From assembly GCF_036688685.1 (NCBI RefSeq), contig NZ_JAQQPS010000016.1, forward strand, positions 100,763 through 164,762: DNA of 64,000 nucleotides, read 5' to 3'. The position numbers were made by a program, and so were the translations under genes. Under the pieces are notes generated by a model that was not told the origin of the DNA, did no database searches, and saw only the letters and a list, made by a program, of their open reading frames with translations. How positions within the stretch are numbered: the stretch's first letter is position 1; every line of letters starts with the position of its first letter. The stretch is from JALYUM01 sp036688685 (GTDB lineage: Bacteria; Pseudomonadota; Gammaproteobacteria; Burkholderiales; Burkholderiaceae_D). Shown here piece by piece: positions 47,615-57,056 of this stretch.

Positions 47615-48796
47615 CTAACCCGGTGTTCCAGCAGGATTATCACTGCTGGGCGCAGCAGAAGCAAGTTGTTTCCCGGCATCACGAATTGGCAATTGGATTT
47701 TGAATACGGTTGGCGCCTGGCCCACTGCCGAAGTCAGTTCAATCGTGCCGCCGTGCACCTCGATCACCGAGCGCGCCATGTACAGGCCCAGGCCGCTGCC
47801 GGGCAAGCCCAGCGCATTGCGGCCACGGAAAAATTTATTGAATACCAGCCCCACTTCATCGGCGGGAATGCCGGCGCCTTCATTGCTCACTGAAAGCTCG
47901 AGATTGCTGCGCACGGCGCTTCCGGGTGCGGCAGGCACCGTGTCGCCGCGCAACACGATGGTTGAGTCGCCCGGCGAAAACTGAATCGCATTGTCGACCA
48001 GGATTTTAACCGCCAGGCGCAAGCCGGCCGGATCGCAGCGCACGCTGGCCGGCACCTCGCCCAGCGCAATGCTGACGTGGCGTCCCGCCGCGCGGGCCAG
48101 GACGGCGCCTTCCTCCAGCACCAGCTTGGGCGCCAGCGCGTCGGCCTTACGCTGGTGCCCGATGTCGAGCATGCGCTCGGGCGACAGGTAGTCGTCCAGC
48201 ATCGCGATCAAGCGGTCGGCAGCCAGCCCGATCTTGCGGTAGCGCGCGCGCGTCGCCTCGTCAGCATGGTGGTGCGTCGCTTCCAGGCGCTGGATGGCGC
48301 CGTCGATGGTCGACAGCGGGGTGCGGAATTCGTGGTTGAGCATGCTGGCGAAACGGCGCCGCTCCTTGTCGCGCGCACGCCGGTCGGACAGGTCGCGCGC
48401 GATACCGACCAGCACAAGCGCGCGGCCGTCCTCGTCGAGCAACAAACGCGACGTGATTTCCAGCGCGATCAACTCGCCGTCGCTGCGCGGCACTTCGCAT
48501 TCGCGCACCAGTTGCAAGCGCGTGGCGTCCCCATCGGCAAGACGCTGCAGGCGCTGGGCCAGACCGGCACCCAAGCCCGCCAGCGGGCCCGGACTGCCAC
48601 CGAGTTGCTGCGCGACGTCGTTCATGGAATAGCCGAGAACGGTTTCCACAACCGGACTGACGTAGAGCGGCTTGCCGCTGGCGCAGTCGATACTCCAGGC
48701 AATATCGCCGCCCAATTCAGCGATGGCGCGAAATTGCTCCGACAGCGCAATGGCGGCGCCTGGCAGGCTTAGATCAAAATCGGCGTGAACGGACAT
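47615..48796 (-). CDS. PAS-domain sensor histidine kinase
   Basis: 393 residues, no membrane segment, so a cytoplasmic sensor. A PAS domain spans about 18-135 (Ile-Asp-Cys-Ala-Ser-Gly-Lys-Pro-Leu-Tyr-Val-Ser-Pro near 36-48), followed by the H-box with His155 in Leu-Asn-His-Glu-Phe-Arg-Thr-Pro, the N-box Asp-Asn-Ala-Ile-Gln-Phe-Ser-Pro and the G-box Gly-Ser-Gly-Leu-Gly-Leu-Tyr. ATG 48796 has GAAGG at a good distance; an upstream start at 48865 is less likely. Pairs with the downstream regulator; ligand unknown. Confidence 0.92.
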   Translation of the reverse strand: MSVHADFDLSLPGAAIALSEQFRAIAELGGDIAWSIDCASGKPLYVSPVVETVLGYSMNDVAQQLGGSPGPLAGLGAGLAQRLQRLADGDATRLQLVRECEVPRSDGELIALEITSRLLLDEDGRALVLVGIARDLSDRRARDKERRRFASMLNHEFRTPLSTIDGAIQRLEATHHHADEATRARYRKIGLAADRLIAMLDDYLSPERMLDIGHQRKADALAPKLVLEEGAVLARAAGRHVSIALGEVPASVRCDPAGLRLAVKILVDNAIQFSPGDSTIVLRGDTVPAAPGSAVRSNLELSVSNEGAGIPADEVGLVFNKFFRGRNALGLPGSGLGLYMARSVIEVHGGTIELTSAVGQAPTVFKIQLPIRDAGKQLASAAPSSDNPAGTPG

Positions 48797-48910
48797 CAGA
48801 ACCTTCAATGAAGAGTGCCGCACTAGTATATGCGCCGACTTGTCAGATGTATATAAGGTTGTCATTAAACAGTTTCTTTTGGTAACAGAAATTGTTGAAT
48901 GACGTTGCTT

Positions 48911-51900
48911 TTATAGCGATTCGAGAGGCGCAAAAATCGCTTGCAGGTCTTCTTGCGTCAGTGCCATCTTCTGCGACTCGCCTTCGGCCAGAATTGATTG
49001 CGCCAATTCCGATTTTTTTTGCTGTAGTAATTGAATCTTTTCTTCCAGTGTGCCCTTGGCAATCAGTTTGTAGACGAACACCGGTTTATCCTGGCCAATG
49101 CGCCAGGCGCGATCGGTGGCTTGCTGTTCGGCAGCCGGATTCCACCACGGATCGTAGTGGATCACGGTGTCGGCCGCGGTCAGATTCAGGCCGACGCCGC
49201 CCGCTTTCAAACTGATCAGGAAAATCGGCACCGCACCCTGCTGGAATGCGGCGACCTGGGCCGCGCGGTCACGGGTGTCGCCGGTCAACAAGGCGTAGCG
49301 GATATTGCGGGCGTTCAGTTCTTCTTCGATCAGTGCCAGCATGCTGGTAAATTGCGAAAAAACCAATATCTTGCGGCCTTCATCCAACAGATCGTCGACC
49401 ATCTGCATCAAATCGATCAACTTGGCCGACGCCCCGGCAGACTTCTTCGCCGGCAACGATTTCACCAACCTCGGGTCGCAGCAGACCTGGCGCAGTTTCA
49501 GCAAGGCTTCGAGAATCACGATCTGGCTGCGCGCCACGCCTTTGCGGTCGATTTCGTCGCGCACTTTCTTGTCCATCGCCAAGCGCACGGTTTCATACAG
49601 GTCGCGCTGCGGTCCGGTCAGTTCGACCTTGCGCACCACTTCCGTCTTGCTTGGCAATTCCTTGGCAACATTGTCCTTGGTCCGGCGCAGCAGGAAGGGC
49701 CGGATGCGGCGATTCAGCAAGGTGCGCCGCACCGGATCGTCCTGGCGTTCGATCGGATGGCGGAACTGGCTGTTGAAGGTTTTTTCGTCGCCCAGCAAGC
49801 CCGGCAGCAAAAAATGAAATTGCGACCACAGTTCGCCCAGGTGATTTTCAAGCGGCGTGCCGGTCAGACACAGGCGGTGACGCGCATTGAGCATGCCGGC
49901 CGTCTGCGCCGCCTTCGAGCGGTTGTTCTTGATGTAGTGCGATTCGTCCAGGATGATCAGGTGAAACGCGTGCTCGCGCAGCTTTTCTTCGTCGCGCGGC
50001 AGCAAGGCGTAGGTCGTCAGCACCAGGTCGACTTCTTCGATCTGGTCGAACATGTCCATGCGCTCTTTGCCTTGCAGCAACAGCACGCGCAGGCCGGGCG
50101 CAAAGCGCGCGGCCTCTTCCTGCCAGTTGGTCATCAGGCTGGTCGGGGCGATCACGAGTGCCGGATTGGTGAGACGCCCAGCTTCCTTCTCCACCAAAAT
50201 GTGCGCCAGCGTTTGCACCGTCTTGCCCAGACCCATGTCATCGGCCAGGATGCCGGCCAGGTCGTATTCGCGCAGGAATTGCATCCAGGCCAGACCGTCG
50301 GCCTGGTAATCGCGCAAGGTGGCCTGTAATCCCACCGGCGCCGGCACTTTTTGCACCGCGCCGAACATGCTCAGCTTGCGACCCGTTTCGCGCAGTTGTT
50401 CGCCACCAATCCAGCGCAACGCCGTGCCACGCGCCAACTCTTCCAGGCGGCTGGCGTCCAGCGTCGACAGGCGCAGTTTTCCTTTGATCTTGTCGTTAAA
50501 ATACAACTCACCCAGCGTGGTCAGGATCGGTTTCACGCGGCCCCACGGCAGCGCCACGCGCTGGCCATCGGGCAACACCGCCAGCACCTGGTCGGTGTCC
50601 GCATGCGCAGCCAGGACTTCCGGATCGAAATCCGTCGGCGCGCTGCGGATCATCTGCACCAGCACCGGCAGCAGGGGAATCCGGTGGCGATTGACGACGA
50701 TGCCCAGTTCCAGTTCGAACCAGGCATGGCCCGCTTCTTCCGGCTCGTCGATCTGGGCGTACCAGTTTTCCACCGGCACCACGTCATAGCGGTATTTGGG
50801 CGCACGCTGCACATGGAAACCGGCATCGGACAGCGCGTCGAGATCGTTTTCGGCAAAGCGCAGCCAGTGCGCCTGGCTTTCCAGTTGCAAGGCGCCGGCC
50901 AGGGCGTTCAGGGGCGCCGTAGCCGGCTTGTGGAAACCGCGCGCGTGCAACGCTTCCAGGGCCGCGCGCTCCGCATCGGCATCGCGCGCGATAATTTCGG
51001 TGATGTCGCCGATCTGGCGCACCACGCGCTGCGATGGATCAAAGGAAATGCGCTGGCCGTCGTAATCGAACGACAGCACGGCGAAATCGTGGGCGCGCTG
51101 GCCGGCGCCATCGGCCAGAATGACGGCGTCGAGGAGCAGCACCGGTTGCGGTTTGACGTCGTTGCGCAGGCGCTGGGTCAGCGGTTGCGGCAAGGGCATC
51201 AATTGTTGCAGGCCATGGGCCAGCAGCAATTGCGAGACGCGCCGCTTGTCGGTCCCGGCCAGCGTCGGCGCTTGCGCCACCAGGGCTTGCAGCTCGGCCA
51301 GGGTGATGTCGACGCCGCCACGGTTCAGTTCCAGCGGGCCGCAGGACAGGTTGTCGATGTACCACGGCGGGTCGGTCGGCAACATGTAGTCGATCTGGTC
51401 GGCCGCGCTGTGGGTGTTGCCCGGCGGCGGCGCCACGCACCAGCCGAGACGCGCATTCTTGCCTTCGTCGCGCCAGGCCAGGTTGGCCTCGCGCATCGGT
51501 CCCTGCTGCAGCGGATACACCAGCCCATTGCCCATGTCGGACCAGGAGTTGGCCCACAGTAATTTACCTTGCTCGAGCAGCATCTGCAGCAAGATGGCGC
51601 CGACTTTGCCCTTCGGCTCGGTGGCGCTGGTGGTCTGGGTGGACCCGCTGCGCATGGCGATAAAGAAGCGCACCAGGTCTTCGTCCTCGCCTTCCAGGTA
51701 ACTAGGCGGGGCTGACAGCAAGGTAAACACTTCGCTCACCGGGCTGGCCGAGGCCACATCGCCGTTCGGGCGCAAGCGCGCTTTGCACAGGCACACGGCG
51801 ACATGGCGACCACCGCTGGTGGGCGCCATCACATACACGAATTTGTACTGGATCAGCTTGGGATCCTTGACCTCGTCGGTCAGCTTGGGCTGCGGATGCG

Positions 51901-52021
51901 CCGCCGCCTCGACCCGCTGCAGCCAACTGGTGACCGATGCGGGCAGCGCGGGCGAACGCGCAGGGCTACTGGCTGGAGGGGTGTCGCCGGCATCGTCGCG
52001 GTGAAAATCAACTGTGTGCAT
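48911..52021 (-). CDS. SNF2-family (DEAD/DEAH) helicase-like ATPase
   Basis: 1036 residues. The C-terminal 450 form the Swi2/Snf2 motor: Asp-Asp-Met-Gly-Leu-Gly-Lys-Thr near 595, Asp-Glu-Ser-His near 695, Gly-Thr-Pro-Leu-Glu-Asn-His, Leu-Lys-Ala-Gly-Gly-Val-Gly-Leu-Asn near 960 and Arg-Ala-Trp-Arg-Ile-Gly-Gln. The N-terminal 570 residues match the layout of bacterial SNF2 proteins but lack an obvious SWIM zinc motif. It probably remodels nucleoprotein or RNA polymerase complexes. It is upstream of the two-component genes on the same strand, with about 115 bp between. Confidence 0.88.
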   Translation of the reverse strand: MHTVDFHRDDAGDTPPASSPARSPALPASVTSWLQRVEAAAHPQPKLTDEVKDPKLIQYKFVYVMAPTSGGRHVAVCLCKARLRPNGDVASASPVSEVFTLLSAPPSYLEGEDEDLVRFFIAMRSGSTQTTSATEPKGKVGAILLQMLLEQGKLLWANSWSDMGNGLVYPLQQGPMREANLAWRDEGKNARLGWCVAPPPGNTHSAADQIDYMLPTDPPWYIDNLSCGPLELNRGGVDITLAELQALVAQAPTLAGTDKRRVSQLLLAHGLQQLMPLPQPLTQRLRNDVKPQPVLLLDAVILADGAGQRAHDFAVLSFDYDGQRISFDPSQRVVRQIGDITEIIARDADAERAALEALHARGFHKPATAPLNALAGALQLESQAHWLRFAENDLDALSDAGFHVQRAPKYRYDVVPVENWYAQIDEPEEAGHAWFELELGIVVNRHRIPLLPVLVQMIRSAPTDFDPEVLAAHADTDQVLAVLPDGQRVALPWGRVKPILTTLGELYFNDKIKGKLRLSTLDASRLEELARGTALRWIGGEQLRETGRKLSMFGAVQKVPAPVGLQATLRDYQADGLAWMQFLREYDLAGILADDMGLGKTVQTLAHILVEKEAGRLTNPALVIAPTSLMTNWQEEAARFAPGLRVLLLQGKERMDMFDQIEEVDLVLTTYALLPRDEEKLREHAFHLIILDESHYIKNNRSKAAQTAGMLNARHRLCLTGTPLENHLGELWSQFHFLLPGLLGDEKTFNSQFRHPIERQDDPVRRTLLNRRIRPFLLRRTKDNVAKELPSKTEVVRKVELTGPQRDLYETVRLAMDKKVRDEIDRKGVARSQIVILEALLKLRQVCCDPRLVKSLPAKKSAGASAKLIDLMQMVDDLLDEGRKILVFSQFTSMLALIEEELNARNIRYALLTGDTRDRAAQVAAFQQGAVPIFLISLKAGGVGLNLTAADTVIHYDPWWNPAAEQQATDRAWRIGQDKPVFVYKLIAKGTLEEKIQLLQQKKSELAQSILAEGESQKMALTQEDLQAIFAPLESL

Positions 52022-52335
52022 GGGTCTCTAAGGAATGTATCAAAAGCAACAACACCAGTTATTATCTCTTATCCGGGCGGTTCTGTTTTGTTCCTGACTT
52101 CAGTTCACACAGAAAAGTTTTATTGCTGAAATTATTCGACGCCGCCCGCGCCCCCCTCCCCCAGCGCCGCGCGCATTCCTACGGCGCGCTGTTGACCAAG
52201 TAGCGTTGCGTCGACGCGACTGATTCGCCGGCTGATGGCTGCTTAGTCGGCACACCGCCTGGTGTCAAGACTGGCGCATTCTCGTCGAATGCGTATGATT
52301 GCCCGCTTGACTGACCGCCCCGGACTCACTGACAC
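52022..52335. other. Divergent intergenic region between the SNF2 gene and tex
   Basis: A 314-bp segment between two divergent starts. It should hold both promoters. I see an AT-rich patch near 52060-52130 but no clear hexamer pair, operator or hairpin, and no convincing small gene. Confidence 0.6.
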
Positions 52336-54687
52336 ATGCTGCCTTCCATCGAACAACGCCTTGCCCTCGAACTCGTCGCCAAACCTGCGCAGGTGGCCGC
52401 CGCCATCGCCTTGCTCGATGAAGGTGCCACTGTGCCCTTCATCGCCCGTTACCGCAAGGAAGCCACGGGCGGACTCGACGACATCCAGTTGCGCCTGCTG
52501 GAAGAACGCTTGCGCTACCTGCGCGAGCTGGAAGACCGGCGCGCCGCCATCGTCGCGTCGATCACCGAGCAGAACAAGATGACGCCGGCCTTGCTCGACG
52601 CGATCACCCACGCCGAAGACAAGACCCGCCTCGAAGATTTGTACTTGCCCTACAAACAGAAACGCCGCACCAAGGCGCAGATCGCCATCGAAGCGGGCCT
52701 GGCGCCGCTGGCCGACGCGCTCCTGGCCGATCCCATGCTGACACCGGAACAAGCCGCCGCCGCCTACCTGCGCGATCCGTTCAGCAATGAGGACGGCAGC
52801 GCCAACCCGGGCGTGGTCGACGCCAAGGCGGCGCTGGACGGCGCGCGCCAGATCCTGATGGAGCGCTTTGCCGAGGACGCCGGGCTGCTGAAAAGCTTGC
52901 GCGAGTATGTGCAGGAACACGGCATCGTCGAATCGAAAGTGGTCACGGGCAAGGAAGATGAAGGCGAAAAGTTCGCCGACTATTTTGATTACTCGGAAAC
53001 CATCGGCACCGTGCCCTCGCACCGCGCGCTGGCACTGCTGCGCGGACGCCGCGAAGGCATGCTGGACGTCACCTTGCGGCTCGACACCGAGCTTGAAAAA
53101 CCAAAATGGGATGCGCCGCACAACCCCTGCGAAGGCCGCATCGCCGCCCGTTTCGGCATCAAGAACACGGGTCGTCCCGCCGACAAATGGCTGGCGGACA
53201 CGGCGCGCTGGACCTGGCGCGTCAAAAGTTTCATGCACCTGGAATCGGAATTGATGGGCGCCCTGCGTGAACGCGCCGAGCTCGACGCGATCCAGGTGTT
53301 CGCCTTGAACCTGAAAGCGCTGCTGCTGGCCGCCCCGGCCGGCCCGCGCGCCACCATGGGCCTCGATCCGGGCTTGCGTACCGGCGTCAAGGTCGCCGTG
53401 GTGGACACCACCGGCAAGGTTGTCGATACCGCTGTCATCTACCCGCACCAGCCGAAAAACGACTGGGAAGGGTCGCTCCACACGCTGGGCAAGCTGGCCG
53501 CCAAGCACAATGTGTCGCTCATTTCGATCGGCAACGGCACCGGTTCGCGCGAGACCGATAAATTGTCGCTCGACCTGATCAAGCAGCAGCCCGAACTGAA
53601 ACTGACGAAGATTGTCGTCTCGGAAGCGGGCGCATCGGTTTATTCCGCATCCGAATTCGCGTCGAAGGAGTTGCCCGACATGGATGTGTCCCTGCGCGGC
53701 GCCGTGTCGATTGCGCGCCGCCTGCAGGATCCGCTGGCCGAACTGGTCAAAATCGACCCGAAATCGATCGGCGTGGGTCAGTATCAACACGATGTGAGCC
53801 AGAGCCAGCTGGCCCGTTCGCTCGACGCGGTGGTGGAAGATTGCGTCAATGCGGTAGGCGTCGATGTGAATACGGCCTCGGCGCCGCTGCTGGCGCGCGT
53901 GTCCGGCCTGTCGGCCAGCGTGGCGCAGAGCATCGTCAGCTACCGCGATCTGAAAGGGGCATTCGCCTCGCGCGCGGCCTTGAAAAGTGTCCCGCGCCTT
54001 GGCGATAAAACCTATGAACAGGCCGCCGGCTTTTTGCGCGTGATGGGCGGCGCCAATCCGCTCGATGCCTCGGCGGTGCACCCGGAATCCTATCCGCTGG
54101 TCGAAAAAATCCTGGCCGACCTGAAAAAAGACCTGAAAGGCGTGATCGGCGAGGCGGCCCTGCTGAAATCGCTCAATCCTGCGCGCTATGCCGACGATAA
54201 ATTCGGCGTGCCGACCATTACCGATATTTTGAAAGAGCTGGAAAAGCCGGGACGCGATCCGCGCCCGGAGTTTTCCACGGCGACGTTCAAGGAAGGCGTC
54301 GAAGAAATCCGCGACCTGCGGCCGGACATGATTCTCGAGGGTGTGGTCACCAACGTGGCGGCATTCGGCGCCTTTGTCGACATCGGCGTGCACCAGGATG
54401 GCCTGGTCCATATTTCGGCGCTGTCGAATACCTTCGTGAAGGATCCGCACACGGTGGTCAAGGCGGGACAGGTCGTCAAAGTCAAGGTGCTGGAAGTCGA
54501 CGAGAAGCGAAAACGCATTGCGTTGACCATGCGCCTGACCGACAGCGCACCGCAAGCAGGTTCAAAACCGGAACAGCGACCGGACCGCAACGACCGCACG
54601 CGCGTGGCGCAGCAAAACAAAAAGGATGAACGGGTGCCAACGGCGGGCGGCGCAATGGCAGCGGCGTTTGCGAAGTTTAAAAAATAG
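52336..54687 (+). CDS. tex: Tex family RNA-binding transcription accessory protein
   Basis: 783 residues. Tex is a conserved nucleic-acid-binding protein related to eukaryotic Spt6, thought to act in transcription and stress fitness. The Tex N-terminal helical region starts Ile-Glu-Gln-Arg-Leu and contains Thr-Val-Pro-Phe-Ile-Ala-Arg-Tyr-Arg-Lys-Glu-x-Thr-Gly-Gly; a YqgF-like RNase H fold follows (Gly-Leu-Asp-Pro-Gly-Leu-Arg-Thr-Gly-Val-Lys near 340), then helix-hairpin-helix motifs (Leu-Ser-Ala-Ser-Val-Ala-Gln-Ser-Ile-Val) and a C-terminal S1 domain (about 656-725). The tail is charged and variable. Complete. Confidence 0.96.
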   Translation: MLPSIEQRLALELVAKPAQVAAAIALLDEGATVPFIARYRKEATGGLDDIQLRLLEERLRYLRELEDRRAAIVASITEQNKMTPALLDAITHAEDKTRLEDLYLPYKQKRRTKAQIAIEAGLAPLADALLADPMLTPEQAAAAYLRDPFSNEDGSANPGVVDAKAALDGARQILMERFAEDAGLLKSLREYVQEHGIVESKVVTGKEDEGEKFADYFDYSETIGTVPSHRALALLRGRREGMLDVTLRLDTELEKPKWDAPHNPCEGRIAARFGIKNTGRPADKWLADTARWTWRVKSFMHLESELMGALRERAELDAIQVFALNLKALLLAAPAGPRATMGLDPGLRTGVKVAVVDTTGKVVDTAVIYPHQPKNDWEGSLHTLGKLAAKHNVSLISIGNGTGSRETDKLSLDLIKQQPELKLTKIVVSEAGASVYSASEFASKELPDMDVSLRGAVSIARRLQDPLAELVKIDPKSIGVGQYQHDVSQSQLARSLDAVVEDCVNAVGVDVNTASAPLLARVSGLSASVAQSIVSYRDLKGAFASRAALKSVPRLGDKTYEQAAGFLRVMGGANPLDASAVHPESYPLVEKILADLKKDLKGVIGEAALLKSLNPARYADDKFGVPTITDILKELEKPGRDPRPEFSTATFKEGVEEIRDLRPDMILEGVVTNVAAFGAFVDIGVHQDGLVHISALSNTFVKDPHTVVKAGQVVKVKVLEVDEKRKRIALTMRLTDSAPQAGSKPEQRPDRNDRTRVAQQNKKDERVPTAGGAMAAAFAKFKK

Positions 54688-54726
54688 GTAAAATGGTGCC
54701 ATTCATTCATTTACCCTGAGGCAGCC

Positions 54727-55038
54727 ATGAGCGACGTACAAACCTGGATCAAAGAGACCGTGAACAGCACCCCTGTCGTACTGTTCATGAAAGGCACGGC
54801 CCAGTTTCCACAGTGCGGCTTTTCCGGCCGCGCCATTCAAATCCTGAAATCCTGCGGCGTCGAGAACATCGCCACAGTGAACGTGCTGGAAGATCCGGAA
54901 GTTCGCCAGGGTATCAAGGATTATTCGAACTGGCCAACCGTGCCGCAGCTGTATGTCAAAGGCGAATTCGTCGGCGGCACCGACATCATGAACGAGATGT
55001 TCGCGTCCGGCGAACTGAAGGCCCTGCTGGATGCCTGA
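54727..55038 (+). CDS. grxD: Monothiol glutaredoxin Grx4 family
   Basis: 103 residues with the monothiol motif Cys30-Gly-Phe-Ser, the Trp-Pro-Thr-Val-Pro-Gln-Leu-Tyr glutathione site and Gly-Gly-x-Asp-Ile near the C-terminus. These proteins carry 2Fe-2S clusters and work with BolA proteins; a BolA gene (ibaG) is also in this window. The stop lies 8 bp inside ubiX, a coupled overlap. GAGGCAG precedes the ATG. Confidence 0.95.
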   Translation: MSDVQTWIKETVNSTPVVLFMKGTAQFPQCGFSGRAIQILKSCGVENIATVNVLEDPEVRQGIKDYSNWPTVPQLYVKGEFVGGTDIMNEMFASGELKALLDA

Positions 55039-55618
55039 GGCCAAGCCGCGCCGGATCGTTGTTGCCATCACAGGCGCCACCGGCGCGGTGTATGGCGTGC
55101 GGCTGCTGCAGCTCCTGGGCGCCATTCCCGGCGTCGAAACGCACCTGGTGGTTTCCGACGCCGCGGCCCTGACCCTGCAAACCGAAGTGGGCATGCAGCG
55201 GCGCGACGTCGAAGCCTTAGCGCACGTCGTGCATAAAAATCGTGAGATTGGCGCCACCATTGCCAGCGGCTCGTTCCAGAGCGACGGCATGGTGATTGCA
55301 CCTTGTTCGATGAAAACCCTGGCCGCTGTGGCACTGGGCCTGTCGGACAACCTGATCGCGCGCGCGGCCGATGTGGTGCTCAAGGAGCGCCGCCGGCTCA
55401 TCTTGATGGTGCGCGAAACGCCATTCAACCTGGCGCACCTGCGCAACATGACGTCCGTGACCGAAATGGGCGGCATTATCTTCCCGCCACTGCCAGGCTT
55501 TTATCAGAAGCCGGCGTCGATCGAGGAAATGGTCGACCACACCGTGGCCCGTGTCATCGATCTGCTTGGCATTGACCATACGCTGGCGCCACGCTGGGCC
55601 GGCATCAAGGCCAGCTGA
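55031..55618 (+). CDS. ubiX: Flavin prenyltransferase UbiX
   Basis: 195 residues. It attaches a dimethylallyl group to FMN to make the cofactor of UbiD, needed for decarboxylation in ubiquinone synthesis. Recognised by Ile-Thr-Gly-Ala-Thr-Gly-Ala-Val-Tyr-Gly-Val-Arg near 13-24, Cys-Ser-Met-Lys-Thr-Leu-Ala near 92 and Arg-Glu-Thr-Pro-Phe. The start overlaps grxD by 8 bp. ubiD is not in the window. Confidence 0.95.
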   Translation: MPEAKPRRIVVAITGATGAVYGVRLLQLLGAIPGVETHLVVSDAAALTLQTEVGMQRRDVEALAHVVHKNREIGATIASGSFQSDGMVIAPCSMKTLAAVALGLSDNLIARAADVVLKERRRLILMVRETPFNLAHLRNMTSVTEMGGIIFPPLPGFYQKPASIEEMVDHTVARVIDLLGIDHTLAPRWAGIKAS

Positions 55619-55622
55619 CAGG

Positions 55623-55790
55623 TCAGCGTTTCTCGAACACGCTCTCGGTACGCTTCTGTTCCCTGGCTTCTTCCACCATGTGCCGCTGCGCGATACGCTT
55701 GCGCATCACTTCGGCATGCTGGGCAGCTGTCATTGGGGGGACGGTCATCAAGTCTTTCAACTTCGCGGTATTGCTGTAGTTACTTTTCAT
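55623..55790 (-). CDS. Small hypothetical protein
   Basis: About 55 residues, basic and glutamate rich, with a helical Met-Thr-Ala-Ala-Gln-His-Ala-Glu-Val-Met-Arg-Lys-Arg-Ile-Ala stretch. Not recognised. ATG 55790 has GAGG about 12 bp upstream; a start at 55817 is an alternative. It converges with ubiX across 4 bp. It may be a real small gene, but base composition alone does not prove it. Confidence 0.5.
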   Translation of the reverse strand: MKSNYSNTAKLKDLMTVPPMTAAQHAEVMRKRIAQRHMVEEAREQKRTESVFEKR

Positions 55791-55930
55791 GGACGGCACT
55801 ATCCTCGGCGGAAACACGTAACAAAAGGCAAGAACGCTACGCCTTGATTATGGCGCACGATCCGCATTTGTGCTGGTCCGCTTGAAGATATTGTGAAATG
55901 CAGTCACTCACGCGTGGCAAGCACGCGCTG

Positions 55931-55955
55931 AAAAGGCAGCCGCTGGCACGGCTGC
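55931..55955 (-). terminator. Intrinsic terminator of the HTH regulator gene
   Basis: GCAGCCG and CGGCTGC (55936-55955) form a 7-bp stem around CTGGCA, 16 bp after the stop. Read on the minus strand the hairpin is followed by CCTTTTC, a short T run. Confidence 0.5.
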
Positions 55956-55970
55956 GTCGCAAGCAACGAC

Positions 55971-56375
55971 CTACTTCTGGTAATTAACGCGGACCAGCAT
56001 GCGGATGAATTCACGCGCCAGCTGGCGGTGATGTTCATCGAGGCGCTGCAGATCCGAGATCAGCTTCACGTCCGCCGATTCAAAACGTGGCACGCCAGCG
56101 CCGTCGCCATTGGCAGCAGCATCGTTGTCGCCACCGAAACGCAGCCAGTCGGCAGGTACGCCAAGCCACTGCGCGATCATGCGCAGTTTTTCTTGCGTCG
56201 GGATCGCTTCGCCGACCAGCCATTTACGAGCGGCATGGACGGTAATCGGGCGACCTTCAAAACGTACATTGAATTCACGGGCCAGGCGGGTTGGGCTGTC
56301 CGGGGAGTAATGGGCATTTTTCAGAGCCGTCTGCAGGCGTTCGCTGAAATTTTCGCGTTCGTTTGTCGAGTTCAT
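55971..56375 (-). CDS. Helix-turn-helix transcriptional regulator
   Basis: About 134 residues. A lambda-repressor-like HTH spans roughly 10-75: Arg-Leu-Gln-Thr-Ala-Leu, Leu-Ala-Arg-Glu-Phe-Asn, Val-His-Ala-Ala-Arg-Lys-Trp-Leu and Leu-Arg-Met-Ile-Ala-Gln-Trp-Leu-Gly. A C-terminal helix (Asp-Leu-Gln-Arg-Leu-Asp-Glu-His-His-Arg-Gln-Leu) probably mediates dimers. A longer start at 56456 would add a Pro/Ser-rich tail of 27 residues; neither start has a good ribosome site. Such regulators are common in Burkholderiales; target unknown. Confidence 0.75.
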   Translation of the reverse strand: MNSTNERENFSERLQTALKNAHYSPDSPTRLAREFNVRFEGRPITVHAARKWLVGEAIPTQEKLRMIAQWLGVPADWLRFGGDNDAAANGDGAGVPRFESADVKLISDLQRLDEHHRQLAREFIRMLVRVNYQK

Positions 56376-57028
56376 AGGTGCGGGTGGTGGATTAACGACG
56401 CTCGGCGCGCTAGGGGTGGAAAAATTTGTGACAATTCCGACAGTGTTATTTAACATAGTTGTGATTATTGAGAGAATTACAGGGGTTTAACGCATCGTGC
56501 CACAAAGTTGGTATGTTTGTGCAGGACAAGGCAAAAATAAAAATGGCTAGATGGTCAAAATACGGGCAATTCAAGTCAGTAAATACTAAAAATGCTGAAT
56601 AAAATGCAGTAAATCCTGCATGTACCACTAGGAACAAATCGATTTAAATTAATTTTTACGCTTGATCGCAAGCATCTGTTAATTGTTTACTTAACGCAAC
56701 AACCTCTTCACTTGCGCTCTATGGCAAGCCGGTCCTCGAGCGCAGCGTTGAGCGCTTAAGATGTTGCTCAACGTGCATTATTAAGTGAAAAAACAGCCAT
56801 CCGCTTACTGTAAATACGAAGAGTAAAGCCAGAAAATTCAGCATTTGTTACGAGAAGTTTATATGTTGCACTATGTTACTTTAAGAAACATACCGAAAAG
56901 GGGGTGAAAATACGTGACGGCGTGACATGGCCCTGAAACACCCTGCCCCTGCCTTGGTCCGCCGCTGAGCGCGCAGAAGAAGAAAACGCGGCAAACCGCG
57001 ATTTTTGCGCCGGAAAAGATCGGCGCGC

Positions 57029-57034
57029 TACAAT
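57029..57034 (+). promoter_or_regulatory. Candidate -10 of the MerR regulator gene
   Basis: TACAAT with TTGCGC 18 bp upstream (57005-57010) gives a plausible sigma-70 promoter. The operator at 57043-57056 would then lie just downstream of the -10, suited to autorepression. Confidence 0.35.
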
Positions 57035-57042
57035 GTAATTGA

Positions 57043-57056
57043 CGTTGACGTAAACG
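57043..57056. promoter_or_regulatory. LiuR-type operator upstream of the regulator
   Basis: CGTTGACGTAAACG is nearly palindromic and differs by one base in each orientation from the core of the site at 57564-57583. It lies about 79 bp before the regulator start and suggests autoregulation. Confidence 0.6.

Noticed and set aside
52243..54555. A 770-codon open frame on the minus strand
   Set aside because: It lies wholly antisense to tex, and its translation is Arg/His/Gly rich without recognisable domains; a GC-rich shadow.
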